From NCBI GenBank assembly GCA_003584625.1, contig AP017647.1, forward strand, positions 792,603-856,602: a stretch of 64,000 bases of DNA. The letters are read 5' to 3'. Below, piece by piece: positions 50,761 through 58,892 of this stretch. Position 1 is the first letter of the stretch. Each line of letters begins with the position of its first letter. A program made the translations under genes and the position numbers. Source of the DNA: Methanothermobacter sp. MT-2. GTDB lineage: Archaea > Methanobacteriota > Methanobacteria > Methanobacteriales > DSM-23052. The notes under the pieces are model-generated. The model was not told the DNA's origin and made no database searches. It saw only the letters and a program-made list of their open reading frames with translations.

Positions 50761-51576
50761 TTAAGTTAACCAATTTTCAACCCTTTTCATGATCTTATCA
50801 AAGAAATCTAATGATTTTTCATGTGAACTAAGGGCTATTGCCAATTCTATGAGGGTCTTTTCATCTCCTACAAGGTTTATGTAAAGAAGAAGATTCTCAT
50901 ATAATTTACTGGTTTGATATCTTTCAGGCGCCTTTAAACCCCATAAGTGTATGAGGGCCCATTCTTTGGATGAATCTTTGATCTTTGAAAGTTGGAATTT
51001 CCTATTTGAAAATATCCTCTCTTGGATATATTTTAAAAGGTTTCTGTTTTTCAAAGCCCAGAAACTGAAATCCTCATACTTGGCTCTTAAATCATGGATT
51101 CGACCTCTTTTCTCTTCTCGTATCCTTATAAATTCTTCCTCATACTTATTAAGTTGAAATTTTGACCTGTCAGTCCCCACAAGCTTTAATAGATTACCGT
51201 GCCTCTTTTTCAGTTCTTTACCGGCTTCTATGTGGAGTATCTCATCATCTGTAAGTTTTCTCTTTTCTAAAAGTTCCTTTTGGGATTCGACTTCACCCCT
51301 CCATTCCTCACATTTCCTTGATTCAAGCTCTTTCACCTTTTCAGAGAATCTTCCCTTTAGAAGTTCCATTGTTAAAAACCTACGCCAATTATTCTCTCCC
51401 AGATAAGATAGTATGGCTGCTATCTCTAAAGGATCTTCTGGTTCGCCTCTAAAATATGATACAAATCGGGCGGTCTCCCTGGGGAACAAACTTGGGATTA
51501 TCATGACCAAAAGCCAAAATATAATTGAAACGGAAAGGGAAACTATTAATGGTAAAATGATTTCCTGGATAATCAT
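50761..51576 (-). CDS. Membrane-anchored helical partner of the AAA ATPase
   Basis: An N-terminal helix (residues 6-30) is followed by 240 charged, helix-forming residues with coiled-coil content (KVKELESRKCEEWRGEVESQKELLEKRKL). No domain is recognised. ATG 51576 overlaps the stop of the AAA ATPase gene by four bases, so the two proteins are very likely partners. It ends nine bases after the end of the DtxR gene on the other strand. Confidence 0.7.
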   Translation of the reverse strand: MIIQEIILPLIVSLSVSIIFWLLVMIIPSLFPRETARFVSYFRGEPEDPLEIAAILSYLGENNWRRFLTMELLKGRFSEKVKELESRKCEEWRGEVESQKELLEKRKLTDDEILHIEAGKELKKRHGNLLKLVGTDRSKFQLNKYEEEFIRIREEKRGRIHDLRAKYEDFSFWALKNRNLLKYIQERIFSNRKFQLSKIKDSSKEWALIHLWGLKAPERYQTSKLYENLLLYINLVGDEKTLIELAIALSSHEKSLDFFDKIMKRVENWLT

Positions 51577-53132
51577 GAGGACGCCCCTGTACTAAGGATA
51601 ATTTTCCGGAGCTCCCTTTTAGTCTCTGTTATAATATCTATCTTTTCAACATCCACACTATTATTATTAAGGTATTCTATTAACTGTGTGGGGGTTATTG
51701 TAGCCTCAAAATCTGCGAGTATTGAATCGCCTTCAAAGCCCACCCCAACAGCTCCATAAGCCAACAATAACCTTTTAGCCTCCTTAAGTTGTGGAGTTTT
51801 TATCCTGAAAGTACGCAACTGCTCATGCAATTCTGCTATGTCAATATTCATACGTTGAAGGTTTATGAGAACATGCTTATTCAAGGCCTCTTCTAGTATT
51901 TCAACATCTATTTTATCTTTTCCACGGTTTATCCTCACGGCCTGGGCTATCTGGGCAAGGTCCTTGGCATGTGCAAATGTTGGGTTTAATCCTTCACCAC
52001 CCTTGTCTTTGGGAGTGTAGAGTAATCTGAATCTTTCAAAGACGTCTTCTTCGTATTCTTCACCTATCAGATCTAGGTTTCTCCTGAATACTTCAATGAT
52101 CTCATCTATGGGTGGGGCTTGGAGGAATATGTGTAAAGGTGCTCTTCGTAGGTGGGCTTCATCCATTATACTTATGTCAAGGTTTGTGGAGAATACTGGG
52201 ATGAAGTGTGCATGTATAGCTACTGGCACACCCTTGATATATACCATCTCCTTCCTGTTTTCTAGGGGTATTATAAGACGGTTTAGTAGCATGTTATGAT
52301 CTTCTTTTTGCCTTCCAAGATCATCAAGTAGTAGGACGCCACCATTTGCTTTTATGATTGGTGATGTCTCATATACTCCCTTGTTTTTGTTGAAGTTTGT
52401 CTCCAGTTTTCTAATTGTAAGTTCAGATCCTGTGAATACAAAGGGTGCATATACTTTAACCCATCTTGGGTCTTCTGGTTGTTCCCTGGATAGTCTGTGA
52501 AAATCCGGATCATATAATTGGATTACCTGTTCATTAAATTCGATATAACGTGGGATTAAAAGTGGGGGGAGCAGGTTTGACAATTTACTTGTGATGAAGG
52601 TTTTACCCGTGCCTGGAGGACCATATATAAAAAAGCCTTTGCCGATTGTAGCCGCATTCACTAGGATCTCTTTAGCTTTTTCGCTGCCAACAACATCCTC
52701 AAAGGCTTTCTCGATGATCTTATCAGGTATCTTGATAGGGAATCTTCCTTCCAGTTGTTTCTCCATCACCTTAAAATATAATTCGTATCTTACAGGGGCC
52801 AGTCCAATGTAGGGGTTTTCTTTTAGGAGTTTTTCCGCAAGTTTTCTTCCCTTCATTTTTATAGCATATGTCACACTGGGGAATAGGAAGCCTCCTCCTA
52901 TGGAAGCGCAGAGTTCATCGTCTTCCATGTGCCGTAGGCATTCTTCAAGTATGTTCACATGTAATCCTGTGATTTCATGCATGTCTTTAACTTTTATAGT
53001 CCCATAGGTGGCTATGATTTTGAGGATAAGATCTTCTATAAATTTTCGGGAAAGATCTATTTCATCGAGGCTCTTTGGCCGTTTTAAGGCTTCGAAGAAT
53101 CTTTGCATTTTTTCATCATGGTAATAATCCAA
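51573..53132 (-). CDS. AAA ATPase with N-terminal winged helix, unknown pathway
   Basis: The protein (519 residues from TTG 53132 after GGTG; TTG 53144 is the longer choice) has a winged-helix-like start (ATYGTIKVKDMHEITGLHVNILEECLRHM), Walker A FIYGPPGTGKTFITSKL, a Walker B LLLDDLGR, the sensor PVFSTNLD and LRRAP with a candidate arginine finger. It is MoxR/dynein-type in style. Its translation is coupled to a one-helix membrane protein. Related ATPases in pilus and secretion loci make a membrane-remodelling job possible, but no other such genes are here. Confidence 0.8.
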   Translation of the reverse strand: MDYYHDEKMQRFFEALKRPKSLDEIDLSRKFIEDLILKIIATYGTIKVKDMHEITGLHVNILEECLRHMEDDELCASIGGGFLFPSVTYAIKMKGRKLAEKLLKENPYIGLAPVRYELYFKVMEKQLEGRFPIKIPDKIIEKAFEDVVGSEKAKEILVNAATIGKGFFIYGPPGTGKTFITSKLSNLLPPLLIPRYIEFNEQVIQLYDPDFHRLSREQPEDPRWVKVYAPFVFTGSELTIRKLETNFNKNKGVYETSPIIKANGGVLLLDDLGRQKEDHNMLLNRLIIPLENRKEMVYIKGVPVAIHAHFIPVFSTNLDISIMDEAHLRRAPLHIFLQAPPIDEIIEVFRRNLDLIGEEYEEDVFERFRLLYTPKDKGGEGLNPTFAHAKDLAQIAQAVRINRGKDKIDVEILEEALNKHVLINLQRMNIDIAELHEQLRTFRIKTPQLKEAKRLLLAYGAVGVGFEGDSILADFEATITPTQLIEYLNNNSVDVEKIDIITETKRELRKIILSTGASS

Positions 53133-53150
53133 TTTGGACACCAATTTATC

Positions 53151-53220
53151 TCTTGCTTATAAGACCTCCCCTTGAAAGGGAAGTATACAATTGGGGGCCT
53201 AGTAGGTTAAATTTAAATAT
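53151..53220 (+). promoter_or_regulatory. Upstream element and TATA box of structured RNA locus 3
   Basis: TCTTGCTTATAAGACCTCCCC begins at 53151, followed by GAAAGGGAAGTATACAATT and a G5 run; it matches the 58.8-kb element closely, including the GTATACA segment. TTTAAATAT is the TATA box at 53212-53220. Confidence 0.6.
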
Positions 53221-53232
53221 TACCCTTTTTTG

Positions 53233-53345
53233 CAGCCCACTCCTTAATAAAAGGTGTGGAGGGTGAACCCATGGTTTGAACTTCTCAAATTTGCAAAGTT
53301 TCATGTTGGGAAGACCAATGGTAAGCGTGGGGGGGTGGTCACAGG
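53233..53345 (+). ncRNA. Structured RNA, family member 3 (class B)
   Basis: The RNA contains CCAC-CCTT paired with AAGG-GTGG (53237-53245 with 53251-53259, with one base bulged on each side), GTGAAC at 53263-53268, the shared GCAAAGTTTCATGTTGG, and GACCA/TGGTC (53313-53317 with 53336-53340) closing around GTAAGCGTG. The 3' end overlaps the stop of the HAD gene on the other strand by a few bases. It fills the gap between two minus-strand genes. Function is unknown. Confidence 0.6.
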
Positions 53346-54019
53346 ATATCTTTTAGTTCCCCTATATTGGATATGATCTCGATGTCAAGCTTTTCACTCT
53401 TTATATGTCTTTTCTCATCCTCTTCTAATTTGGGTTTGACGAGTATTGCTGACATTCCCGCGTTCACAGCGCCTATTATATCCTCTCTAAATTTATCTCC
53501 AACCATAACAGAATCTTCAGGTTTACATCCCATTCTATTGAGGGCTTCTCTAAATATTTCAATGTCTGGTTTCTGGAATCCTACTTCTTCTGATGTGACA
53601 ACTTCGTCAAAGAAATGGTGTATGCCTAGTCTTATCAGTTTCTCCCATTGTTTTATGGTGAGGCCATTGGATATCACTCCAAGGTTGTAACCTTTGCCTT
53701 TAAGGTATATTAGGGTGGGTATGGTCTGGGGGAATGGTCTTAGAAGGGCGAATTTAACATTATGATATGTTATCACACCTAATGCTATGAGCAGTGGTTT
53801 TTCCTCTCCAAAAACTTTCTCTGTAAGCACGTTAAAATGTTTATCATAATTTGATCCCTTTTCATCTATGATATTCCTGAGGAGAGAGTAAGCTTCTTCC
53901 TGTTTGAGGGGTAGTCCGGCTTCTATCATAACACTTAAAGCGGCTTTTCGGGCTAACCTTGCAAAGCTTGATGTGTCATATAGTGTGTCATCAATATCGA
54001 AGTATACGGCTTTTGGCAT
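53339..54019 (-). CDS. HAD-family phosphatase
   Basis: The 226-residue protein has the nucleophile motif YFDIDDTLYDTS, motif II ISNGLTIKQWEKLI, motif III QKPDIEIFREALNRMG and the acidic motif VGDKFREDIIGAVNAGM. It is a subfamily I HAD (TIGR02253-like) enzyme and could be a sugar-phosphate or small-molecule phosphatase. It ends within structured RNA 3 and follows the polB2-like gene by 13 bases. Confidence 0.88.
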   Translation of the reverse strand: MPKAVYFDIDDTLYDTSSFARLARKAALSVMIEAGLPLKQEEAYSLLRNIIDEKGSNYDKHFNVLTEKVFGEEKPLLIALGVITYHNVKFALLRPFPQTIPTLIYLKGKGYNLGVISNGLTIKQWEKLIRLGIHHFFDEVVTSEEVGFQKPDIEIFREALNRMGCKPEDSVMVGDKFREDIIGAVNAGMSAILVKPKLEEDEKRHIKSEKLDIEIISNIGELKDIL

Positions 54020-54032
54020 TAAAGTTCACCTG

Positions 54033-54695
54033 TTAGATGAATGCGTCTAGGCTACTCTGCCTTTCACCACTCGCTAGGATTAGCAGATCATCTGTTGAGT
54101 ATCCGAGGGAGGTCATTATACGGGATACGGCAGCTAGAACTTGATTTTCTATATAGTAATCTGGGTCGTATTCTCCTTTGAAATCTTCAACTGGCACTGC
54201 CCGTTGACTGATGGGTTCTCTGCCCTTCACTATAATGTAGCGTATGATTGATCCTCTTTCAATTCTCCTACCCTTCATAAGGGATCTTCTAGCTGCTATT
54301 ATATGGGGGCCTATTTGTTTGTATTCATCAAGGTTCTTGGTGATCTGTGTGTGTATGATGAGATCCTCAACCTTCACATTACCTTTTTTGATATCATTTA
54401 TAACTTTTTTTATAATGTTCTTGGCCTTTTTGGGGGATCCGTCCTTTAGTATGGCTTTAAGGACCATCTGCTGTGTTTTTTTGGCTATGGGCGCCCAGTC
54501 CCTCCTTACAAGTTCCAGGCCCTTGGCGATGATAGTATCATCTTCTATTAGGGCGTATCTTTTCTTGGTTACGAAGAAACCTCTCTGGTAGAAGCCCTCA
54601 TATTCGAGTTCCATCCCCTTTGGGAGTTTGTTATTGATATAATCCAAGAATTTTTCAACCTGGGAGAGTATCTCCTTTTTCAGGTTCTCAGCCAA
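54033..54695 (-). CDS. polB2: DNA polymerase B, separate C-terminal subunit
   Basis: The 220-residue protein matches the thumb end of archaeal family B polymerases: [25 protein letters not shown] (the KKRYA motif), [32 protein letters not shown] and [18 protein letters not shown]. The exonuclease, palm and fingers are absent because the polymerase is split, as established in Methanothermobacter. The end QSSLDAFI is a PCNA-binding PIP-like box. The start is TTG 54695. Ribosomal S8e is upstream by 11 bases. Confidence 0.93.
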   Translation of the reverse strand: MAENLKKEILSQVEKFLDYINNKLPKGMELEYEGFYQRGFFVTKKRYALIEDDTIIAKGLELVRRDWAPIAKKTQQMVLKAILKDGSPKKAKNIIKKVINDIKKGNVKVEDLIIHTQITKNLDEYKQIGPHIIAARRSLMKGRRIERGSIIRYIIVKGREPISQRAVPVEDFKGEYDPDYYIENQVLAAVSRIMTSLGYSTDDLLILASGERQSSLDAFI

Positions 54696-54706
54696 GTTTA
54701 TACAAC

Positions 54707-55090
54707 CTATTTTTTGATTAATATGCCGTTGAGTATGCCATGTTGCCCTGGTCTTGATGTTACCCTGGCAATACCTTTACTTGTCTCTACAATGGCACCC
54801 TTTGTTATGATGTTTCTCCTTACAAAGTGTGGGTTTGCCCTGTTTTCTATTACATTTAGTATTTCTGCAACTTCTACTTTGTTGGTGTCAGGGTCCACCA
54901 CGTTTATCTGGGTGTCTGTTACAAGTCTAAGCTTCCTGTTACCTCCCCTTGTCCTTATAGTCCTCATCTTCCTTTCACCGATTCTTGTCTCGGCAGCTTC
55001 TCTTCCAAGCTCATATTTTCTTTTTCCTCTGTTCTTTTTCAACCTTCCACCGGTTGGTTTCCTATTAGATTTACCTTGCCATATCGCCAT
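54707..55090 (-). CDS. rps8e: 30S ribosomal protein S8e
   Basis: The 127-residue protein has [30 protein letters not shown] at the start and [33 protein letters not shown] near the end, typical of archaeal S8e. GAGGTGATGCTA lies before ATG 55090. It heads the S8e-polB2-HAD unit. Confidence 0.96.
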   Translation of the reverse strand: MAIWQGKSNRKPTGGRLKKNRGKRKYELGREAAETRIGERKMRTIRTRGGNRKLRLVTDTQINVVDPDTNKVEVAEILNVIENRANPHFVRRNIITKGAIVETSKGIARVTSRPGQHGILNGILIKK

Positions 55091-55315
55091 TAGCATCACC
55101 TCAAAAATATTTATAATTAGGGAATATAATAATCTTCTAGAACTTAAAGTCAGAAAATTTCATCCATTAAAGTGTTTCATCTCCCCCCAAAAAAATACAT
55201 CATCTACTATTAACACCATCCACATTCTTATATAAATTTTTCGGATCCCACAAAATTTTCTAGGATAAGTTCACCCCCACACACACAAATAGGGGGATGG
55301 TGATTTTATCTAAAG

Positions 55316-55363
55316 TCTTGCAAGAAGACTCCCCCGGGGATGAATCGCGAAAAATCTAAATAC
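55316..55363 (+). promoter_or_regulatory. Upstream element and TATA box of structured RNA locus 4
   Basis: CTTGCAAGAAGACTCCCCC at 55317-55335 with a GGGG run following is the fourth element copy. TCTAAATAC at 55355-55363 is the TATA box. The region 55091-55315 upstream holds A/T-rich sequence without a gene. Confidence 0.6.
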
Positions 55364-55377
55364 AATCAAATATGAAA

Positions 55378-55512
55378 GCAGCCTCCGAATCCCCCACAAG
55401 GATAAGGAGTTAGTAGCTGTGTGAACCGGCCAGTAAGAATAAGACCCTCATAGAAGGGTTAAACGCTTCACGAAACCCCCTCACCTAAGCAAGGGGATAG
55501 TTCATCCAATGG
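55378..55512 (+). ncRNA. Structured RNA, family member 4 (class A)
   Basis: It shares CTCCGAATCCCCC, GTGAACCGGCCAGT and TTCACGAAACCC with member 1. Helices are GCTG/CGGC (55416-55419 with 55427-55430) with loop TGTGAAC, ACCCT/AGGGT (55444-55448 with 55455-55459) and CCCCT/AGGGG (55477-55481 with 55492-55496). GTGAAC (55421-55426) can pair with GTTCAT (55500-55505), where a C-to-T change relative to GTTCAC keeps pairing by a G-U wobble. hypE begins 62 bases later and has its own ribosome site; a leader role is possible but other copies are not upstream of hypE-like genes. Confidence 0.65.
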
Positions 55513-55573
55513 AAAAAGATTTTATACCATCTCCAATGAATAATCAAACAGAATAGTATAAAAAGGTGAACCC

Positions 55574-56584
55574 ATGAAGATCAGCATGTCACATGGTGCA
55601 GGCGGAGAAATGATGCAAAACCTCATATCAGAGATCATACTCTCCAACATCCAAAAAAAGAGTGTTAACGGCGGAGTTGGATTAGATGACCTGGATGATG
55701 CCGCTAGCATACCCCTAGACGGTTATGAGATAGTTATAAGTACAGACGGCCATACCATCGACCCCCTATTCTTCCCAGGTGGCGATATCGGGAAACTAGC
55801 AATCTCAGGTACAATAAATGACATTTCTGTTATGGGCGCGAAGCCACTCGCCATCGCAAACGCCATGATAATAAGTGAAGGCTTCAATTCAGAAGAACTC
55901 GAACAAATCATAAAATCCATGAACCAAGTATCCCAAGAAACCGGAACCTCCATAATAACAGGAGACACCAAGGTAATGGAACAAGGAAAACTAGACAAGA
56001 TGGTGATCACAACAACAGGCATCGGAATAACAAAAAAAGGCAAGATAATAAGAGACAACGGCCTAGAAACAGGAGACAAGATCATCCTAACAGGTAGCAT
56101 AGGAGACCATGGAATAGCATTAATGGCATACAGGGAAGGATTCGGCTTCGAAACAAGCCTAAAATCTGATGTAGCACCCATATGGGAGATAGTGGAAGCC
56201 GCCCTAAAAATAGGGGGTGTGAAAGCCATGAAAGATCCAACCCGCGGAGGTCTTGCAAACGCCCTCAATGAACTGGCAGAAAAATCTAATGTTGGCATGA
56301 TAATAGACGAAGATAAAATACCCATCAAAGAGGAAGTAAGGGCCGTATCAGAGATGCTTGGCATAGACCCCTATGAGGTTGCAAATGAAGGCAAAATAGT
56401 GATGGGCGTAGAAGCAGAACTTGCAGATGACATCCTTAAGGTCATAAGAAAAACAAAATATGGGGCCGAGGCAGAGATAATCGGTGAAGTCACAGAAGAC
56501 AAACATGTAATACTTGAAACATCTCTTGGCGGTAAAAGGATAATTGAAGCACCAATAGCAGATCCCGTCCCAAGAGTATGTTAA
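55574..56584 (+). CDS. hypE: Hydrogenase maturation protein HypE
   Basis: The 336-residue AIR-synthase-fold protein has MSHGAGGEMMQNLI, LDDLDDAASIPLDGYEIVISTDGHTIDPLFFPGGDIGKLA, and ends PVPRVC with the C-terminal cysteine that carries the thiocarboxamide later reduced to cyanide for NiFe hydrogenases. Hydrogenotrophic methanogens need it for Frh, Mvh and Eha/Ehb hydrogenases. AAAAGGTGAACCC precedes the start. Confidence 0.96.
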   Translation: MKISMSHGAGGEMMQNLISEIILSNIQKKSVNGGVGLDDLDDAASIPLDGYEIVISTDGHTIDPLFFPGGDIGKLAISGTINDISVMGAKPLAIANAMIISEGFNSEELEQIIKSMNQVSQETGTSIITGDTKVMEQGKLDKMVITTTGIGITKKGKIIRDNGLETGDKIILTGSIGDHGIALMAYREGFGFETSLKSDVAPIWEIVEAALKIGGVKAMKDPTRGGLANALNELAEKSNVGMIIDEDKIPIKEEVRAVSEMLGIDPYEVANEGKIVMGVEAELADDILKVIRKTKYGAEAEIIGEVTEDKHVILETSLGGKRIIEAPIADPVPRVC

Positions 56585-56603
56585 AAAAAAGGATATGATT
56601 AAA

Positions 56604-56996
56604 ATGGAAGAAATCACAAAAAGAAGACTTTTCGCCTTTATCATAGACTTTCTAATAGTCAATTTGATAATCTGGGCCCTAACCCTATTATCCTATCCTA
56701 TAATAGCATTCACAGGTTCCTTTCCCATTTACAATTATTGGCTGGTTTTAGTGGCTATTATAACAATCCTATATTTCAGTTACTTTGAATATCATGGTGG
56801 GACCATCGGCAAATTAAACCAGAAACTAAAAGTGGTCTCAAAGAAGGGAGATTTAGAATACAGGCAGGTTATAATAAGAAATCTTCCCAAGATTTGCTGG
56901 CTCCCACTAATATTCGATCTAATCCTTGCATATAATAAAGAATTAAGACTATTTGATAGGATAGCAGGTACAAAGGTTATAATGGAAGACAAATGA
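56604..56996 (+). CDS. RDD-family membrane protein
   Basis: The 130-residue protein starts MEEITKRRLFAFIIDFLIVN with the RDD-like arginine and aspartate, contains about two to three membrane helices and the EYHGGTIGKLNQKLKVV and LFDRIAGTKVI motifs typical of the family. Some RDD proteins are Na+(Li+,K+)/H+ antiporters. It overlaps the cyclo-ligase-like gene by four bases. ATG 56595 is an alternative start. Confidence 0.85.
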   Translation: MEEITKRRLFAFIIDFLIVNLIIWALTLLSYPIIAFTGSFPIYNYWLVLVAIITILYFSYFEYHGGTIGKLNQKLKVVSKKGDLEYRQVIIRNLPKICWLPLIFDLILAYNKELRLFDRIAGTKVIMEDK

Positions 56997-57619
56997 AAAA
57001 GGGAAAAATCAGAAAACTGATATGGGATCGCCTGCACAAACTTGGCATCTCAAAAAGACCCAAGGGAGATTATGGTAGAATACCCGACTTTAAGGGTTCA
57101 AGGACTGCTGCATTACGCCTTTCAAGGACAAGAGAATGGAAAAAATCCAAGATAGTATTTTCAAGTCCAGATTCTGCTCAACGTCCAGTAAGGGAACTGG
57201 CTTTAATTCATGGAAAAGATCTTATAATGCCCACACCACGACTCAAAAAAGGATACCTCCACATAAAATCGGCCACTACAAGAGGATATGAAAGGTCAGC
57301 CTCCACTATAAGAGGAGCATACAAGTTCGGATCACCCCTAAAAGATTTCCCCAAGGTCGATATTGTAGTTGAAGGGTCTGTGGCCGTTGACATGGATGGT
57401 AACAGGCTGGGTAAAGGTGGGGGTTATGGTGATCGCGAAATAAAAGAACTCAAGCTTCAAGGTGCAATATCCCATTATACGCCAATTGTAACAACAGTAG
57501 ATGAAGCTCAGATCGTCAAAAAAGTGCCAGTAGAAGCACATGACGAGAAAATAAACATGATAGTGACCCCAAACCGTGTTATAAGAATACAACCTATTTT
57601 ATTGAGAAGATTGACTTGA
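56993..57619 (+). CDS. 5-formyltetrahydrofolate cyclo-ligase-like protein
   Basis: The 208-residue protein has FSSPDSAQRPVRELAL, LIMPTPRLKKGYLHI, DIVVEGSVAVDMDGNRLGKGGGYGDREI, which resembles the 5-FCL ATP/folate motif GxGxGYYD with changes. Methanogens use tetrahydromethanopterin, so a C1 carrier substrate or a salvage role is inference. The 3' end overlaps the next minus gene by 26 bases. Confidence 0.8.
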   Translation: MKKGKIRKLIWDRLHKLGISKRPKGDYGRIPDFKGSRTAALRLSRTREWKKSKIVFSSPDSAQRPVRELALIHGKDLIMPTPRLKKGYLHIKSATTRGYERSASTIRGAYKFGSPLKDFPKVDIVVEGSVAVDMDGNRLGKGGGYGDREIKELKLQGAISHYTPIVTTVDEAQIVKKVPVEAHDEKINMIVTPNRVIRIQPILLRRLT

Positions 57620-58199
57620 AGGGTTTCCAGTAGATGTGTATATGTAAAAATGTCGCCACTACCATGAGAATCGCCATTTCAGCATGCCAATAAGTCACTG
57701 TTGGGTTTAAAGCCGTTTTGATACCTAATCTTATGAAAAAGATCAGTAAAAAGCCTGTGAAACCAGTCCCGGCATAACCAAATGTTAAAAGCAGATTCCA
57801 TAATCTCCTATGCTTCGACCTTTTAATATACCCCCTTTTAAAGAGGTAATAAGTGAAAAGGTATAATCCAAGGATGATCAAGCTCACTGGTATGATATGA
57901 TAATCATGATCAAAACCGCTTTTATCCTCAATAGTATGAGTTGTAACATTCCCATCATGTACATTATCTGCCTGTGCTCCAGTATTATTATCTGCTGTCA
58001 CTGAATCTAATGTCTGTGAAAAGTCACAGAAACCATCACCATTTAAGTCTGTATATCTTGGGCACTGTCCTGGATATGGATCATTTACAAGCCCATATGG
58101 ACAGGAAGTAGCGCAAGATCCTTCAAGTGATAACAGGCTGGCGATGAATGGGAATAATAGTATGAGTTTTTTGGCGATTTTTTCCCAATCCAAAATCAA
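57594..58199 (-). CDS. Membrane protein with Cys-rich ectodomain and DUF4405-like helices
   Basis: A signal-like N-terminus (residues 10-27) leads to an outside Cys-rich segment (CPYGLVNDPYPGQCPRYTD) and a calcium-type loop DLNGDGFCD, then a linker and four helices with a final YWHAEMAILMVVATFLHIHIYW, where histidines could bind haem or metal. It resembles ferric-reductase-like/DUF4405 membrane proteins. The start is TTG 58199, sharing TTGA with the stop of the frameshifted paralogue upstream, so the pair is coupled. Confidence 0.75.
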   Translation of the reverse strand: MILDWEKIAKKLILLFPFIASLLSLEGSCATSCPYGLVNDPYPGQCPRYTDLNGDGFCDFSQTLDSVTADNNTGAQADNVHDGNVTTHTIEDKSGFDHDYHIIPVSLIILGLYLFTYYLFKRGYIKRSKHRRLWNLLLTFGYAGTGFTGFLLIFFIRLGIKTALNPTVTYWHAEMAILMVVATFLHIHIYWKPFKSIFSIK

Positions 58200-58511
58200 C
58201 GCACCCCCAAGATCCTGCGAACACTACCTTTATAATAATGAAAATGGAATATCGTCACGATCACGAGGCCTATACCAGCCTCAACATGCCAATAGAGCAA
58301 CTGTTGATTAAATGGGCTTTTTAAAACCATTTTCAAGCATTAATAGTAGGATGAAGCCTCCGATCCCCGAGACTATAAATGCTATGAATATTATAAGGTT
58401 CCAGAGATTCACATGCCATCTTCTCTTAACTAAACCCATCCTATAAAGACCATAAGTGATTATATAAGATACTATAACTGGTAATGATACAGCTAAAATC
58501 TCATATTCCAT
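58196..58511 (-). pseudogene. DUF4405-like paralogue interrupted by a frameshift
   Basis: From ATG 58511, after GGGTG, the frame reads MEYEILAVSLPVIVSYIITYGLYRM... and stops at 58308 after FKKPI. One base out of phase, the sequence continues PFNQQLLYWHVEAGIGLVIVTIFHFHYY to a TGA at 58196. Both halves match the downstream gene in order (NGFKK-PFNQQLLYWHVE against KTALNPTVTYWHAE). The shift falls near 58311-58325, next to A5 and C3 runs in the gene strand. It could be a real pseudogene, recoding or a base error; the ectodomain of the paralogue is absent. Confidence 0.8.
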
Positions 58512-58629
58512 TAAAACACCCAAATAGATCTCAAATTAAAACTCGAATTTAAAGTAGGTTATCAAAGTTATGAAATACTATTTAATATACTTTACTGAAA
58601 TCATATCTATCAGATGGATATTATTAATT

Positions 58630-58731
58630 CCTGGTTGAGAGAGCATCTAATGAAAAAACTTTTTTTTGGTTTTTCTTCCCAGTGTCTGCCATATGCGCTC
58701 CTAGTCGAGAGAACATCTAATGAAAAACTTG
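58630..58731. repeat. Two-copy direct repeat in intergenic region
   Basis: Copies at 58630-58661 and 58700-58731 share GAGAG(A)(G/A)CATCTAATGAAAAA and flanking CCT(G/A)GT. A 64-codon open frame (58614-58808) covers them but looks spurious. The repeats lie just upstream of structured RNA 5, with a 70-base period; function is unknown. Confidence 0.55.
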
Positions 58732-58798
58732 AGAGTGGAGGGGGAACTTATCTTTTGTTACCAAAAAAAAAGATCCCAAATTTTTTTTATTCTTTCTG

Positions 58799-58872
58799 TT
58801 GCTTGTAAGACCCCCTGAAAGGGAGTGTATACACAATAGGGGGAGACAATTAGGATAGTTAAGTTTAAATAT
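58799..58872 (+). promoter_or_regulatory. Upstream element and TATA box of structured RNA locus 5
   Basis: TTGCTTGTAAGACCCCCT at 58799-58816, GAAAGGGAGTGTATACA and a G5 run match the 53.2-kb element. The TATA box TTTAAATAT is at 58864-58872. Confidence 0.6.
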
Positions 58873-58892
58873 CACCTTTTAGATAGATTCTT

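Noticed and set aside
58614-58808. 64-codon plus-strand frame over the direct repeats
   Set aside because: Low complexity, no ribosome site, and it is formed by the repeats themselves.
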